From positions 1 through 64,000 of the forward strand of contig NZ_FXAU01000003.1 in the NCBI RefSeq assembly GCF_900177625.1: DNA of 64,000 bases, written 5' to 3'. Under the pieces are notes generated by a model that searched no databases, had not been told where the DNA came from, and saw nothing but the letters and a program-made list of their open reading frames with translations. This DNA is from Sphingobacterium psychroaquaticum (GTDB lineage Bacteria > Bacteroidota > Bacteroidia > Sphingobacteriales > Sphingobacteriaceae). The translations under genes and the position numbers were made by a program. Positions 27,035-35,186 of the stretch are shown here, piece after piece (the stretch's first letter is position 1; each line of letters starts with the position of its first letter).

Positions 27035-27895
27035 CTACAGCCACCAATAGCATCGTTTATCTAAAAAGGTGAATGATAGTGTAAAGCCCACCGTCATATA
27101 GCCATCCCTTTTGCGGCCATGTCCTTTTGCTTTGCCTTGATAGGTGCTGTAATCGCCATTCGGGTACGCCAAGTTTAGCCACAGGCCGTTTGGTTCGTAT
27201 TCGGACGGTAAAGCCGGATCTCCAGAAGCAACGACAGTACGGAATTCCTCCGGTAATCGTACAGCATCTATGGCGCTATACTGCGGGTACTTATTCGATA
27301 TATTATCTATATCATTGTTAAAAGCTGTTCTATATCCCACTTCGGCACCTATGGTCCAGGCACCTTTGATGTTATACTTAAAACCCGTACCTACCAGCAC
27401 AAAAGGAGCTATCTTTTTGAGACTATTATCATCTTGAAGCTGTAGATCCGCGAGGTTGTACTTTCCACCATCTTTAATGTTCACATACGGATTGTGTTTC
27501 ATCACGCCTAGTCCTCCAAAGAGGTAGGGGGTATAGCGGTTTAATTCCTTGTCAGGGATATATCGAAAGAAGTTGAAGTCTCCCCGCAGTGCTAATTCGT
27601 GTACTTTATTGTAAAACAAATGTCCCCGTGCATTGCGGTATGGATCTTTGTCATCGCTATCATTTCCATAAAGTTGTAGGTAGTTGTAGGCCAACTGTAC
27701 GCCCCATGTCGAATTAAAGTTTCGTTTGAGAAAGAAACCTCCACCAGCATTTTTTAAATAAAAAGGATTGTCTGGGTTTACATCGCCCATAAAACCAGTG
27801 GCTCCACCGTTGATACCAACTTCCCACTGCTGCCCTTTGGCAACACTCGATAGCATCATGCCGATGCCAAAGATCAAATAGGATAGTCGTTTCAA
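27035..27895 (-). CDS. DUF6089 family outer-membrane beta-barrel protein
   Basis: 286 residues with a signal peptide ending near 'VAKGQQ', then beta-barrel strands ('WEVGINGGATGFMGDVNPDN', 'WGVQLAYNYLQLYG', 'LYLFGGLGVM'-type strands, closing 'VGFTLSFTFLDKRCYWWL'). The family sits between nadK and uppS across Bacteroidota; its role is unknown, presumably envelope-related. Translation appears to start at a TTG at 27895: the signal peptide begins right there, the next in-frame Met is inside the hydrophobic core, and the frame upstream to the stop at 27926 has no ATG or GTG. Confidence 0.85.
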   Translation of the reverse strand: MKRLSYLIFGIGMMLSSVAKGQQWEVGINGGATGFMGDVNPDNPFYLKNAGGGFFLKRNFNSTWGVQLAYNYLQLYGNDSDDKDPYRNARGHLFYNKVHELALRGDFNFFRYIPDKELNRYTPYLFGGLGVMKHNPYVNIKDGGKYNLADLQLQDDNSLKKIAPFVLVGTGFKYNIKGAWTIGAEVGYRTAFNNDIDNISNKYPQYSAIDAVRLPEEFRTVVASGDPALPSEYEPNGLWLNLAYPNGDYSTYQGKAKGHGRKRDGYMTVGFTLSFTFLDKRCYWWL

Positions 27896-27915
27896 ATTAT
27901 GGTTTTTTTCTCGTG

Positions 27916-27923
27916 TAAAGATA
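27916..27923 (-). promoter_or_regulatory. Possible -7 element (TATCTTTA) for the DUF6089-uppS unit
   Basis: One mismatch from TAnnTTTG, the same variant as for xerC. It would start transcription about 15 bases before the TTG codon. Confidence 0.3.
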
Positions 27924-28014
27924 TATTATTTGCGGTAATTAGCCGGTATTAAATTCTGTTAAATTTAAGGATAATGACTTCTAGGCCTTCCATCATGGGG
28001 TGTGCGGACGTTTG

Positions 28015-28908
28015 CTAATAGTTTCTGACATCTAACCCCCATAGCAGTTTCTCGCGAAGTGTGCTAAAGTAGCTTTGTTCGGATAGGCGTATCAGGTTGA
28101 TCCCGAATGGTGCACGGCGGATTCGTAGTTTGATGCTTGTCTCGACAGTTTCACTCTTTGAGTCACAGCTCAGAATGTATTTTTCGGTGCGGCTTTCGAT
28201 TTCCAGATCGAGTACACTGTCTGCTGATATTATGATGGGACGAACATTTAAATTGTGCGGGGCAATGGGTGTGATAACAAAATTACCACTACCCGGCATC
28301 ATAATAGGACCACCACAGCTCAGCGAGTACGCTGTAGAACCGGTTGGCGTAGCAATGATTATTCCATCGGCCCAATATGCGTTTAAGAGTTCACCATTAA
28401 GAACTGCATTGATGGTGATCATGGACGAGGTGTCGTGTCGGAATACCGTAATATCATTCAAAGCGAAGTTTTCCTCTCCGAAGAGTTTTTGATCATTTCC
28501 GGTTACCTCCAACAAGTCTCTCTTTTGTAGGGTAAAGTTTCCCGCAAAGATGGCATCTAAAGCTTGTACTATTTGTGTTTTATGGATAGCCGCTAAGAAG
28601 CCTAAGCGTCCAAAGTTAATCCCAGCAATGGGGATGCCCGAGTCGCGAACAAGCGAAACGGCAGAAAGCATAGTTCCATCGCCGCCCAAGCTAAGCAGGA
28701 ATGATATGTTTGCCGGCAGATCTACATGGCTATAATAGAGTAGCCAGTTGCTGGGGCATTCCACTTGTTTTTTTAAGAAATTATAGAAATCAGAATGAAC
28801 ATAAACTTGCACATTATTCTCCCGAAGATAGGTGAATAGTTGCTCAACATAAGGAAGAACAGAAGCATTGAACTCTCTGCCATATATGGCTATGGTCTTT
28901 TCTTGCAT
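28015..28908 (-). CDS. nadK: NAD kinase
   Basis: 297 residues. The diagnostic 'LSLGGDGTMLSAV', 'NFGRLGFLAAI', and the C-terminal 'TPTGSTAYSLSCGGPIM' block are all present. It phosphorylates NAD to NADP. It sits in the conserved order CBS-nadK-DUF6089-uppS-bamA-ompH, which in many Bacteroidota also has pdxJ nearby (absent here). Confidence 0.96.
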   Translation of the reverse strand: MQEKTIAIYGREFNASVLPYVEQLFTYLRENNVQVYVHSDFYNFLKKQVECPSNWLLYYSHVDLPANISFLLSLGGDGTMLSAVSLVRDSGIPIAGINFGRLGFLAAIHKTQIVQALDAIFAGNFTLQKRDLLEVTGNDQKLFGEENFALNDITVFRHDTSSMITINAVLNGELLNAYWADGIIIATPTGSTAYSLSCGGPIMMPGSGNFVITPIAPHNLNVRPIIISADSVLDLEIESRTEKYILSCDSKSETVETSIKLRIRRAPFGINLIRLSEQSYFSTLREKLLWGLDVRNY

Positions 28909-28936
28909 GCGCTTAATTTTTACCAGAAACTTCTTG

Positions 28937-28944
28937 CAAAGATG
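28937..28944 (-). promoter_or_regulatory. Possible -7 element (CATCTTTG) for nadK
   Basis: The CATCTTTG variant lies about 29 bases before the nadK ATG, in the gap after the CBS gene. No -33 box is clear. Confidence 0.3.
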
Positions 28945-28962
28945 ATAAAAAAAGGACGATTC

Positions 28963-29625
28963 TTATAAATTTAAATAATTCATCAGGATGTCATAGCGCT
29001 CCTTGATGTCCGTATCGGGGTTTCCGTCGTTGAAGGTAGCCGTTACGGTGTAATCAAAACGCCATAAGGAAGCAACCAAAGAAGCGATGTTTTGCTTGTT
29101 TACTTTAATGGTCATTTCCACTTTGGTGCTGTCAGCAATCTCCCGCACGGCAGTGCTGATAATTCGCGTGTTTTCGGACTCAATTAGGTGCGCGATATGA
29201 GAGAAAGAAACATCGTTTTTTCCCAGCTCTAAAACGATAATGGCCCCCGGCTCATTGTTGCCTAATGTTTCATTCAGTTGCGGAAGCAAACTATTAGCCG
29301 TTAATATCCCGACATAGTGATTGTCTTTATCAAGAACGGGAAGGATATCGAGGTGGTGCGCCGTCATAAATTGAAGTGCATCATAGATATGCTGATCGCC
29401 GTACAGGTATAAAAACCGGAAATGCATGGATAGGCTTGCTAGACTTGCATCTTCATCTATGGCATCAAGAAGTTGTTCTTCCTGTATGATTCCAAGAAAA
29501 GAATGTTGATCGACAACAGGTAGCTGATGGGTGTGTAGTTCACTCATTTTGTTCAAGGCATAACTGATGCTGTCTGTTGTTTTTAGCTCGTAGTCAACCT
29601 GTGTATGTGCTTCAGCGATGTACAT
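28963..29625 (-). CDS. CBS-domain protein with C-terminal ACT-like domain
   Basis: 220 residues: two CBS repeats (about 10-60 'TTDSISYALNKMSELHTHQL' and 75-125 'DALQFMTAHHLDILPVLD') followed by an ACT-like half ('GAIIVLELGKNDVSFSHIAH', 'VEMTIKVNKQNIASLVAS'). CBS pairs bind adenosine nucleotides; the ACT-like part may bind a small ligand. No enzyme domain is attached, so it is probably a regulatory or sensor protein. Its place next to nadK is conserved. Confidence 0.9.
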   Translation of the reverse strand: MYIAEAHTQVDYELKTTDSISYALNKMSELHTHQLPVVDQHSFLGIIQEEQLLDAIDEDASLASLSMHFRFLYLYGDQHIYDALQFMTAHHLDILPVLDKDNHYVGILTANSLLPQLNETLGNNEPGAIIVLELGKNDVSFSHIAHLIESENTRIISTAVREIADSTKVEMTIKVNKQNIASLVASLWRFDYTVTATFNDGNPDTDIKERYDILMNYLNL

Positions 29626-29948
29626 AATGAACTCCTTTCTTAGATGATACTTTTGTGTTGGTCTCAGAAAGAATCCTTGTGGACTATCTTTCAGGCTTTG
29701 GCGATCACTTCTTTGTAAGACCTTCTATAAGATTAAACACAAAAAAAATGAAAACGTTTAAATCAGAGATGCTTTTGCCACAAAAAAATATGGAATTACA
29801 CTTTTTGTTGACTTATTGATCCTTTGCCATAAACCAACGATTGTGGGCTAAAATAGAAATATTCAGTGAATTTACTGCTTTAAAATATAATTTTACTTAA
29901 TTTTACGGCGCATAATAAAAATTATAATAAAGACGCTTACTATCAAAA
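29626..29948. other. 323-base intergenic region between divergent genes
   Basis: AT-rich. A plus-strand TACTTTTG (29648-29655) matches the -7 consensus but lies 294 bases before the next gene. TAATTTTA-like sequences near 29890-29905 are closer candidates for the acyltransferase promoter. I see no gene, tRNA or strong hairpin. Confidence 0.4.
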
Positions 29949-30779
29949 ATGAACCCAGAAGAACAGGTTAAGTTTATTCAGGTGCGGAACGTTATTCATA
30001 AAAAAAGTCCCCAGTTGGCAAAATGGATTCCTAAACCACTTATCAGTTACCTTGAGCGTGTGATTCACGAGGATGATATTAATTATATCATGACTAAGTT
30101 TAGAGATCTTTATGGGTTGGACTTTGTCGATGCATTGATTGAAGAGCTAGGTGTAAATGTGGTGTTGGAAGGAGGGGAAGGGATTCCTTTGGATGATAGT
30201 GTTATTTTTGCGTCAAATCATCCTTTGGGAGGGTTGGACGGCATTGCTATTATGCATGCGATAGGTCGCTATCGCAGAGATGTAAAGTTTTTGGTGAATG
30301 ATATTCTCCTCAATATAAGAAACCTGGAGCCTTTGTTTATTCCAGTTAATAAGGTTGGGAATCAAGCAAAAAGCGGCATTATGGCCATTGATCAGGCCTA
30401 CGCTTCTGATAATGCATTGTTGATTTTTCCAGCAGGGTTGGTTTCCCGAAAAATTGAAGGAACGATTCAGGATTTGGAATGGAAAAAAAGCTTTATCACA
30501 AAAGCAAAAAAATATAAAAGGGACGTCGTTCCTGTATATATAGACGGAAGAAACTCCAATTTTTTCTATAATTTAGCCAGACTTCGGGAGAAGTTAGGCT
30601 TAAAGGTTAATTTAGAGATGTTATATTTGCCTGATGAAATGTTTTCGCAACGTAATCAACGGGTAACGATTCGCATTGGAGAGCGAATTCCATATACACA
30701 TTTCGATCAGTCCAAAAGTGAGAAGGAGTGGGCAAAAGAAGTGAGAACGCACGTATACAGTATGGGGGATAATAAATAA
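29949..30779 (+). CDS. PlsC-type acyltransferase of the aminolipid (GlsA-like) group
   Basis: 276 residues. The acyltransferase motif reads 'NHPLGGLDG', giving H91 and D97 with five residues between them rather than the usual four; the second motif is 'FPAGLVSRK'. It belongs to the 'hemolysin-like' lysophospholipid acyltransferases. The next gene, three bases on, is an OlsB-like N-acyltransferase. In Bacteroides such a pair (GlsA with GlsB) makes N,O-acylated glycine lipids, while OlsA/OlsB make ornithine lipids. I infer that this gene adds the O-linked acyl chain; which amino acid is used cannot be read from the sequence. Confidence 0.85.
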   Translation: MNPEEQVKFIQVRNVIHKKSPQLAKWIPKPLISYLERVIHEDDINYIMTKFRDLYGLDFVDALIEELGVNVVLEGGEGIPLDDSVIFASNHPLGGLDGIAIMHAIGRYRRDVKFLVNDILLNIRNLEPLFIPVNKVGNQAKSGIMAIDQAYASDNALLIFPAGLVSRKIEGTIQDLEWKKSFITKAKKYKRDVVPVYIDGRNSNFFYNLARLREKLGLKVNLEMLYLPDEMFSQRNQRVTIRIGERIPYTHFDQSKSEKEWAKEVRTHVYSMGDNK

Positions 30780-30782
30780 TTT

Positions 30783-31739
30783 ATGCAAGAATTAATTGCA
30801 CCGGTAGAAAGAGAATTGATAAAAGCAGAGCTTTCCAGAGAGGCTTTTGTGCGTTATACAAATAATGGGAACAACGAGGTTTACTTAGTGAATTATCACC
30901 GGTCACCTCACATCATGAAAGAGATTGGCCGTCTTCGGGAGCTTACCTTCCGGGGCGCAGGTGGTGGCACGGGATTGGCGTTGGATATTGACGAGAATGA
31001 CACCTGTGCACATAACTACGATCAACTGATTGCATGGAATCCGGAAGAAGAAGAAATTATTGCAGGGTATCGCGTAATTAAGTGTGCGGATGCAATCGAT
31101 AGCAAAGGAGAGGTACATCTCTCAACAGCGCATTATTTTGATTTTTCGGAAAAATTCAAAACAGAGTATATGCCCTTTACCTTGGAATTGGGCCGCTCTT
31201 GGGTTCAGCCTCGGTTTCAGCCAGCAATTGATAATCGGAAAGGATTGTTTTCCTTGGATAATCTATGGGATGGTTTAGGTGCGTTGGTGGTGATCAATCC
31301 AGATGTGAAATACTTGTTCGGAAAGGTAACCATGTATCCACAGTATAATGCCGTAGCACGTGATCTACTTATTTATTTTATGGAGTTTTACTTTCCAGAT
31401 AAAGAAGGATTAGTAACGCCGTATGATCATTTGAAAGTAGGGTATCAAACAGATATCTCTGCTTATAAAGGCATTTTCGATGGTTTGGATTATAAAGCGG
31501 GATACAAGGTGTTGAATACAAAGGTGCGTGAATTGGGTGAGAATATTCCTCCATTGATCAATACCTATATGAACCTGTCGCCTACCATGCGTATGTTTGG
31601 AACAGCTTTGAACGATGAGTTTGGAGAAGTAGAGGAAACGGGTATTATGATTACCTTAGATGATATTTATCCAGCGAAAAAGGAACGTCACATGCAAACC
31701 TATGAGCGGGATAAGCATTATGGCGATAAAAGAAAATAA
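30783..31739 (+). CDS. OlsB/GlsB-like N-acyltransferase (GNAT fold)
   Basis: 318 residues. The 'REIGRLRELTFRGAGGGTG' type core and 'LELGRSWVQPRFQP' are features of the hemolysin/OlsB acyl-ACP-dependent N-acyltransferases, which have a GNAT fold. The product would be the lyso-aminolipid acylated on its amino group, completed by the acyltransferase encoded three bases upstream. The two genes form one unit closed by a strong terminator. Confidence 0.85.
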   Translation: MQELIAPVERELIKAELSREAFVRYTNNGNNEVYLVNYHRSPHIMKEIGRLRELTFRGAGGGTGLALDIDENDTCAHNYDQLIAWNPEEEEIIAGYRVIKCADAIDSKGEVHLSTAHYFDFSEKFKTEYMPFTLELGRSWVQPRFQPAIDNRKGLFSLDNLWDGLGALVVINPDVKYLFGKVTMYPQYNAVARDLLIYFMEFYFPDKEGLVTPYDHLKVGYQTDISAYKGIFDGLDYKAGYKVLNTKVRELGENIPPLINTYMNLSPTMRMFGTALNDEFGEVEETGIMITLDDIYPAKKERHMQTYERDKHYGDKRK

Positions 31740-31763
31740 AAAAGAGGCGTTAGCCTCTTTTTT
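31738..31763. terminator. Bidirectional terminator
   Basis: AAAAAAGAGGC and GCCTCTTTTTT pair over 11 bp around a GTTA loop, between the convergent acyltransferase and YqeY genes. Confidence 0.9.
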
Positions 31764-32211
31764 ATTTTAATAGGTCTTTAACAACCTCGGAAATTGTTTT
31801 TCCATCCGCTTGACCCGCTAGCTTTTGATTTGCTGCCCCCATTACTTTGCCCATATCTTTAACCGACGTAGCACCTACTTCGGTGATAATAGCTTTAATA
31901 ATATCCTCTACCGCTGTACGGTCTAATTGTTTTGGAAGGTAACTTTCAATCACCTCTTGTTCTTCAAATTCAATTTGAAAAAGATCCTCTCGGTTTTGTG
32001 CTTTGTAAATCTCACCCGATTCTTTACGTTGCTTAACCAGCTTTTGTAAAACCTTGATTTCGGTGTCTTGTGATAATTCTTCAGTATGTCCTTTTTCAGT
32101 CTTAGCCAATAATATAGCCGCTTTAATTGCACGAAGGCCGCGTAGTTTTGCTTGATCTTTGGCGATCATCGCAGCCTTGATATCTTGGTTTATTTTTTCT
32201 TCTAACGTCAT
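31762..32211 (-). CDS. GatB/YqeY domain protein
   Basis: 149 residues of the YqeY family: 'RGLRAIKAAILLAKTEKG', a central helix, and the C-terminal 'VKDMGKVMGAANQKLAGQAD' tail that resembles the tRNA-binding tail of GatB. It has no kinase half, so it is not the amidotransferase itself. A role in tRNA-linked metabolism is assumed for the family but not proven. A 12-base direct repeat lies in its upstream region. Confidence 0.92.
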   Translation of the reverse strand: MTLEEKINQDIKAAMIAKDQAKLRGLRAIKAAILLAKTEKGHTEELSQDTEIKVLQKLVKQRKESGEIYKAQNREDLFQIEFEEQEVIESYLPKQLDRTAVEDIIKAIITEVGATSVKDMGKVMGAANQKLAGQADGKTISEVVKDLLK

Positions 32212-32233
32212 GGTGTTTTTATTTGTAATTTGT

Positions 32234-32264
32234 AAAGTCGCTAAGTTTTGTAAAAGTCGCTAAG
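32234..32264. repeat. Short tandem repeat (12-mer AAAGTCGCTAAG, period 19)
   Basis: Two exact copies at 32234-32245 and 32253-32264 separated by TTTTGTA. They lie just upstream of the YqeY gene. Confidence 0.7.
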
Positions 32265-32312
32265 TCGGAATACAGTAACAGCAGATATTCTGCTATATGC
32301 TATGAAAAACTG

Positions 32313-33080
32313 TTACAGGGTATCGCGCTTGACGATGGTGCCGCTAGCCTGCGCTGTAGGCATAACCAGTAAATCGTTTATATTGACATGCGCCGGTCTG
32401 GACAGTACAAAGGAGATAATATCCGCGATATCTTTTCCAGACAAAGGTGTTAGTCCGTTATACACATTCTTTGCCCGCTCTTTGTCTCCTTTGAAGCGTA
32501 CTTCCGAGAACTCAGTTTCTACCATTCCAGGGTCGATCGATGTGACCTTGATGCCTTTTTCTAGCAGGTCGATACGCATTGCTTTGGTCAATGCGTCTAC
32601 AGCGTGCTTCGTCGCGCAGTAGACATTCCCACTTGGGTAAACTTCTTTACCAGCAATGGATCCCAGATTAATGATATGCGGATGTGTGCTTTCTTGCATC
32701 AATGGAATAGTATGCTTGGTTACATAAAGCAAACCTTTAACATTGGTGTCGATCATACGGTCCCAATCGTCGGGATCTCCATTTTGGATAAGGTCGAGCC
32801 CTTGACTAAGTCCAGCGTTGTTGATCAGGATATCAATATCCTTCCAATCGTTAGGCAGGTTTTTTAGTTTTTGGATAATATCGGATTGATCACGCACATC
32901 CAGCTCAAAACAAAAGACCTCACAGTCCGGGTTCTGCGCTTGTATACGTTTCTGTAACTCGGTTAGCTTGGATAGCCTTCTGGCACAAAGTAAAAGACGG
33001 TATTTTTTCTCACTCGCTAAAACTTCGGCGCATGCAGCACCGATTCCTGAACTTGCGCCGGTGATAAATACGGTTCTCAT
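32313..33080 (-). CDS. SDR family NAD(P)-dependent oxidoreductase (YdfG-like)
   Basis: 255 residues: 'VFITGASSGIGAACAEVLAS', 'NNAGLSQG', Ser in 'IINLGSIAGKE', and the YxxxK pair in 'NVYCATKHAVDAL'. It is of the YdfG/serine dehydrogenase type, often acting on 3-hydroxy acids. It is the third gene of a unit with ubiE and porT (one base after porT's stop), though no functional link is evident. Confidence 0.92.
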   Translation of the reverse strand: MRTVFITGASSGIGAACAEVLASEKKYRLLLCARRLSKLTELQKRIQAQNPDCEVFCFELDVRDQSDIIQKLKNLPNDWKDIDILINNAGLSQGLDLIQNGDPDDWDRMIDTNVKGLLYVTKHTIPLMQESTHPHIINLGSIAGKEVYPSGNVYCATKHAVDALTKAMRIDLLEKGIKVTSIDPGMVETEFSEVRFKGDKERAKNVYNGLTPLSGKDIADIISFVLSRPAHVNINDLLVMPTAQASGTIVKRDTL

Positions 33081-33081
33081 A

Positions 33082-33939
33082 TTATTGAAATATTAAACTA
33101 AATTGAATATTGCGTAGTAATGTTTTGTCGAGCGGAGCCATAAACGCATTTCCTCTCGTCAGTTCGTGTCCATGATCAAGGATGTCGCCAAAACTTTGAA
33201 TGAATTTAATTTCGGGAGACATCCGAAAGTAGGTGAAGAATATTTCAGCACCAAAACCAACTTCCCAAGAATAGTACCCAGGTTTAAAGATCATATTTTG
33301 CGGACGATCCCGTATATCTTCAATCAATAGCATTTTGCTGTAAGATTTTTGAATATCGACCCATCGGGTATAGCGTACGCCGCCTGTAAGGTAGCCACGA
33401 TAACGGTTGAATTTGTTTGGAAGGGTCTTTTCGTCGGAACGAAATTTAAGATTTAACGGAAACTCGAAGGCATTGAAATTCTCTCCTTTAATATTCGTTG
33501 CTACACGGTGTAGCATATTTCGGGTAATCGTAACGTTTATCTCTTCACCTTGGGAATTAATTTGCGTCCCGCTATAGTTTACACCTCCTGTATTCAGAAA
33601 GTTGAATGTTGGTTGAAACGTCGTAGAAAGGTTATCCGATAAACGAAGCTCGACCGGAATACTGACCGACATGCCGTGGCTTGGTTTAGCCTGTATCGCA
33701 CTGAATTCCTCGATTCGCAAATCATTATTTACAGGTACATTTCTAATTCCCATGTTGCCCCAATTTTCTTTCAAGCCTAACCTGTAGGTTGAATTCACAT
33801 AATTGTACTGCAGTCCTAGAGACAACCATGCATTTTCATCATAAAAAGAAGAAAATGGGAGGGAAATACCCTTTTGCCCTCGTGCAGCGATGCTACAGAG
33901 ACTCAAGACTAGAATGATGTATACCTGTAACTTTCTCAT
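33082..33939 (-). CDS. porT: Type IX secretion protein PorT
   Basis: 285 residues with a signal peptide ending near 'IAARGQ' and an outer-membrane beta-barrel ('LSLGLQYNYVNSTYRLGLKE', 'MSVSIPVELRLSD', 'FPLNLKFRSDEK', 'EVGFGAEIFFTYFRMSPEIK'). The pairing with ubiE is the known conserved location of PorT/SprT in Bacteroidota. PorT is needed for T9SS function, probably in the periplasm or outer membrane. Its start overlaps the ubiE stop by the shared ATGA. Confidence 0.88.
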   Translation of the reverse strand: MRKLQVYIILVLSLCSIAARGQKGISLPFSSFYDENAWLSLGLQYNYVNSTYRLGLKENWGNMGIRNVPVNNDLRIEEFSAIQAKPSHGMSVSIPVELRLSDNLSTTFQPTFNFLNTGGVNYSGTQINSQGEEINVTITRNMLHRVATNIKGENFNAFEFPLNLKFRSDEKTLPNKFNRYRGYLTGGVRYTRWVDIQKSYSKMLLIEDIRDRPQNMIFKPGYYSWEVGFGAEIFFTYFRMSPEIKFIQSFGDILDHGHELTRGNAFMAPLDKTLLRNIQFSLIFQ

Positions 33940-34676
33940 TTAGTACATTCGTAGATGGTACAGAAACCAAATGTTTGTGGTCGTACGCGAGTCTCTTTAA
34001 ATCCGACAGAATTTGTAATGGCAGCAAATCGTGCTCCATCAGGGAAATTAGCGACAGACTCTGGCAAGTAGCTGTAGGCGCTTGAATCTTTAGAAATCAG
34101 TTTGCCTAGAGCAGGTGTTAGGGTGTGGAAGTGAAAATGATATAATTGCTTTACCGGAAAAGCTGTTGGATTAGAAAGCTCTAATATAATAGCTTTTCCT
34201 CCCGGTTTTAGTACACGACGAATATCTGAAAGTCCTTGTGCTAGGTTTTCAAAATTACGGACGCCAAAAGCTACAGTAACGGCATCAAACGTATTGTCTT
34301 CAAATTGTAGACGTTCGGAGTCGCCGAGCTGCACTTCGAAACGGCCTTCTAGTCCTTTTTTGTTTATTTTTTGTTGTGCAACATCCAGCATACCTTGCGA
34401 AATGTCGACGCCAATTATTTTCTTTGGATTTAGTATCCGAAGTGATTCAATGGCAAAATCTCCTGTTCCGGTAGCAACATCTAATATAAGTTGTGGCGCA
34501 ATACTTTTAAGTGAACGGATTGCTTTTTTACGCCATATGGTGTCTATGCCCATGGTCATCATACGGTTGAGGACATCATACGTTTTGGAAATATTGTTGA
34601 ACATGTCTGCAACTTGCTCTTTTTTTCCACCTTCTTTACCTTTGTAAGGTTTTATTGCTGAAGTATCATTTGCCAT
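33936..34676 (-). CDS. ubiE: Demethylmenaquinone methyltransferase (MenG/UbiE)
   Basis: 246 residues with the SAM-binding 'LILDVATGTGDFAIESL', 'GVDISQGMLDVAQQKI' and the family's 'VTVAFGVRNFENLAQGL' and 'FHFHTLTPALGKLIS'. It makes menaquinone from demethylmenaquinone in the respiratory chain; Bacteroidota use menaquinone, so the MenG role is expected. The start ATG lies four bases after a perfect -7 box, so the mRNA may have no leader. porT overlaps the 3' end by four bases. Confidence 0.95.
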   Translation of the reverse strand: MANDTSAIKPYKGKEGGKKEQVADMFNNISKTYDVLNRMMTMGIDTIWRKKAIRSLKSIAPQLILDVATGTGDFAIESLRILNPKKIIGVDISQGMLDVAQQKINKKGLEGRFEVQLGDSERLQFEDNTFDAVTVAFGVRNFENLAQGLSDIRRVLKPGGKAIILELSNPTAFPVKQLYHFHFHTLTPALGKLISKDSSAYSYLPESVANFPDGARFAAITNSVGFKETRVRPQTFGFCTIYECTK

Positions 34677-34680
34677 AAGA

Positions 34681-34688
34681 CAAACTTA
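34681..34688 (-). promoter_or_regulatory. Promoter -7 element (TAAGTTTG) abutting ubiE
   Basis: On the minus strand TAAGTTTG, then four bases, then the ATG. Because transcription usually starts five to seven bases after this box, the A of ATG should be at or near +1. Confidence 0.5.
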
Positions 34689-35112
34689 CGTAAAATGCGT
34701 TGTATTCACGAATAACTGCGCTAAACTCTTATCTATTTTTCCGTCTATTTTTGTCATCCCGTTTTATACCGAAAAATGGAGTTTGTGACACACCAAAAAA
34801 GGTGGATAAATACAATAACTTTTGCCTTGCTGATCATAAGTGTTTGGCAATGAGAAGGTAGGGCTTTAGGAGGCGGTTTTAAGCTTTAGGAGAGGGGGGG
34901 ACTTTTTTGTTTTCCACAAACAATGTAGTTGTTAACATTTTTATAAATGTCTGTCTTTTAGTGAAATATTTTTGTTTTCCACACGTTTTTAACATAACTT
35001 GTGGAAAGAGGTGGTTTTGCGGATGCTCTTGTAATGAGCGCTTTCGCATACTTGTTGGAGCAACGTTTTTGGTATGTTTAGAAATTGTTAAATTGATGCT
35101 CATTATTTTTTC

Positions 35113-35120
35113 TAATTTTG
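35113..35120 (+). promoter_or_regulatory. Promoter -7 element (TAATTTTG) for dnaB
   Basis: An exact TAnnTTTG match, with ATTG 17 bases upstream as a weak -33 box. The leader would be about 60 bases. Confidence 0.5.
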
Positions 35121-35186
35121 TTATCCCGGTCTGTTTTTTTTAGAAAGAGGATCGGTTGTTGATTTAAACTATTTTAACCCGTAAGA

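Larger units (their letters stand above)
34677..35186. other. 510-base AT-rich gap with DnaA-box-like sites; candidate origin
   Basis: Four sites resemble the DnaA box TTATCCACA: GGTGGATAA (34801-34809, one mismatch on the reverse strand), TTTTCCACA (34910-34918 and 34975-34983, one mismatch each) and TGTGGAAAG (35000-35008, two mismatches). The two middle sites are part of a 15-base direct repeat TTTTTGTTTTCCACA. Genes point away on both sides, and dnaB is first to the right. A G-rich stretch near 34864-34901 holds two copies of GCTTTAGGAG. No credible gene is present. Origin status is a hypothesis only. Confidence 0.3.

Noticed and set aside
29648..29655. TACTTTTG as the promoter of the acyltransferase pair
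   Set aside because: It is an exact -7 match but 294 bases from the gene and without a -33 box. Closer TAATTTTA sequences are as likely, so I did not assign it.
34879..35143. Short frames on both strands in the gap before dnaB
   Set aside because: Low-complexity Phe/Cys/Val-rich translations that overlap the DnaA-box-like repeats, without promoter or start signals.
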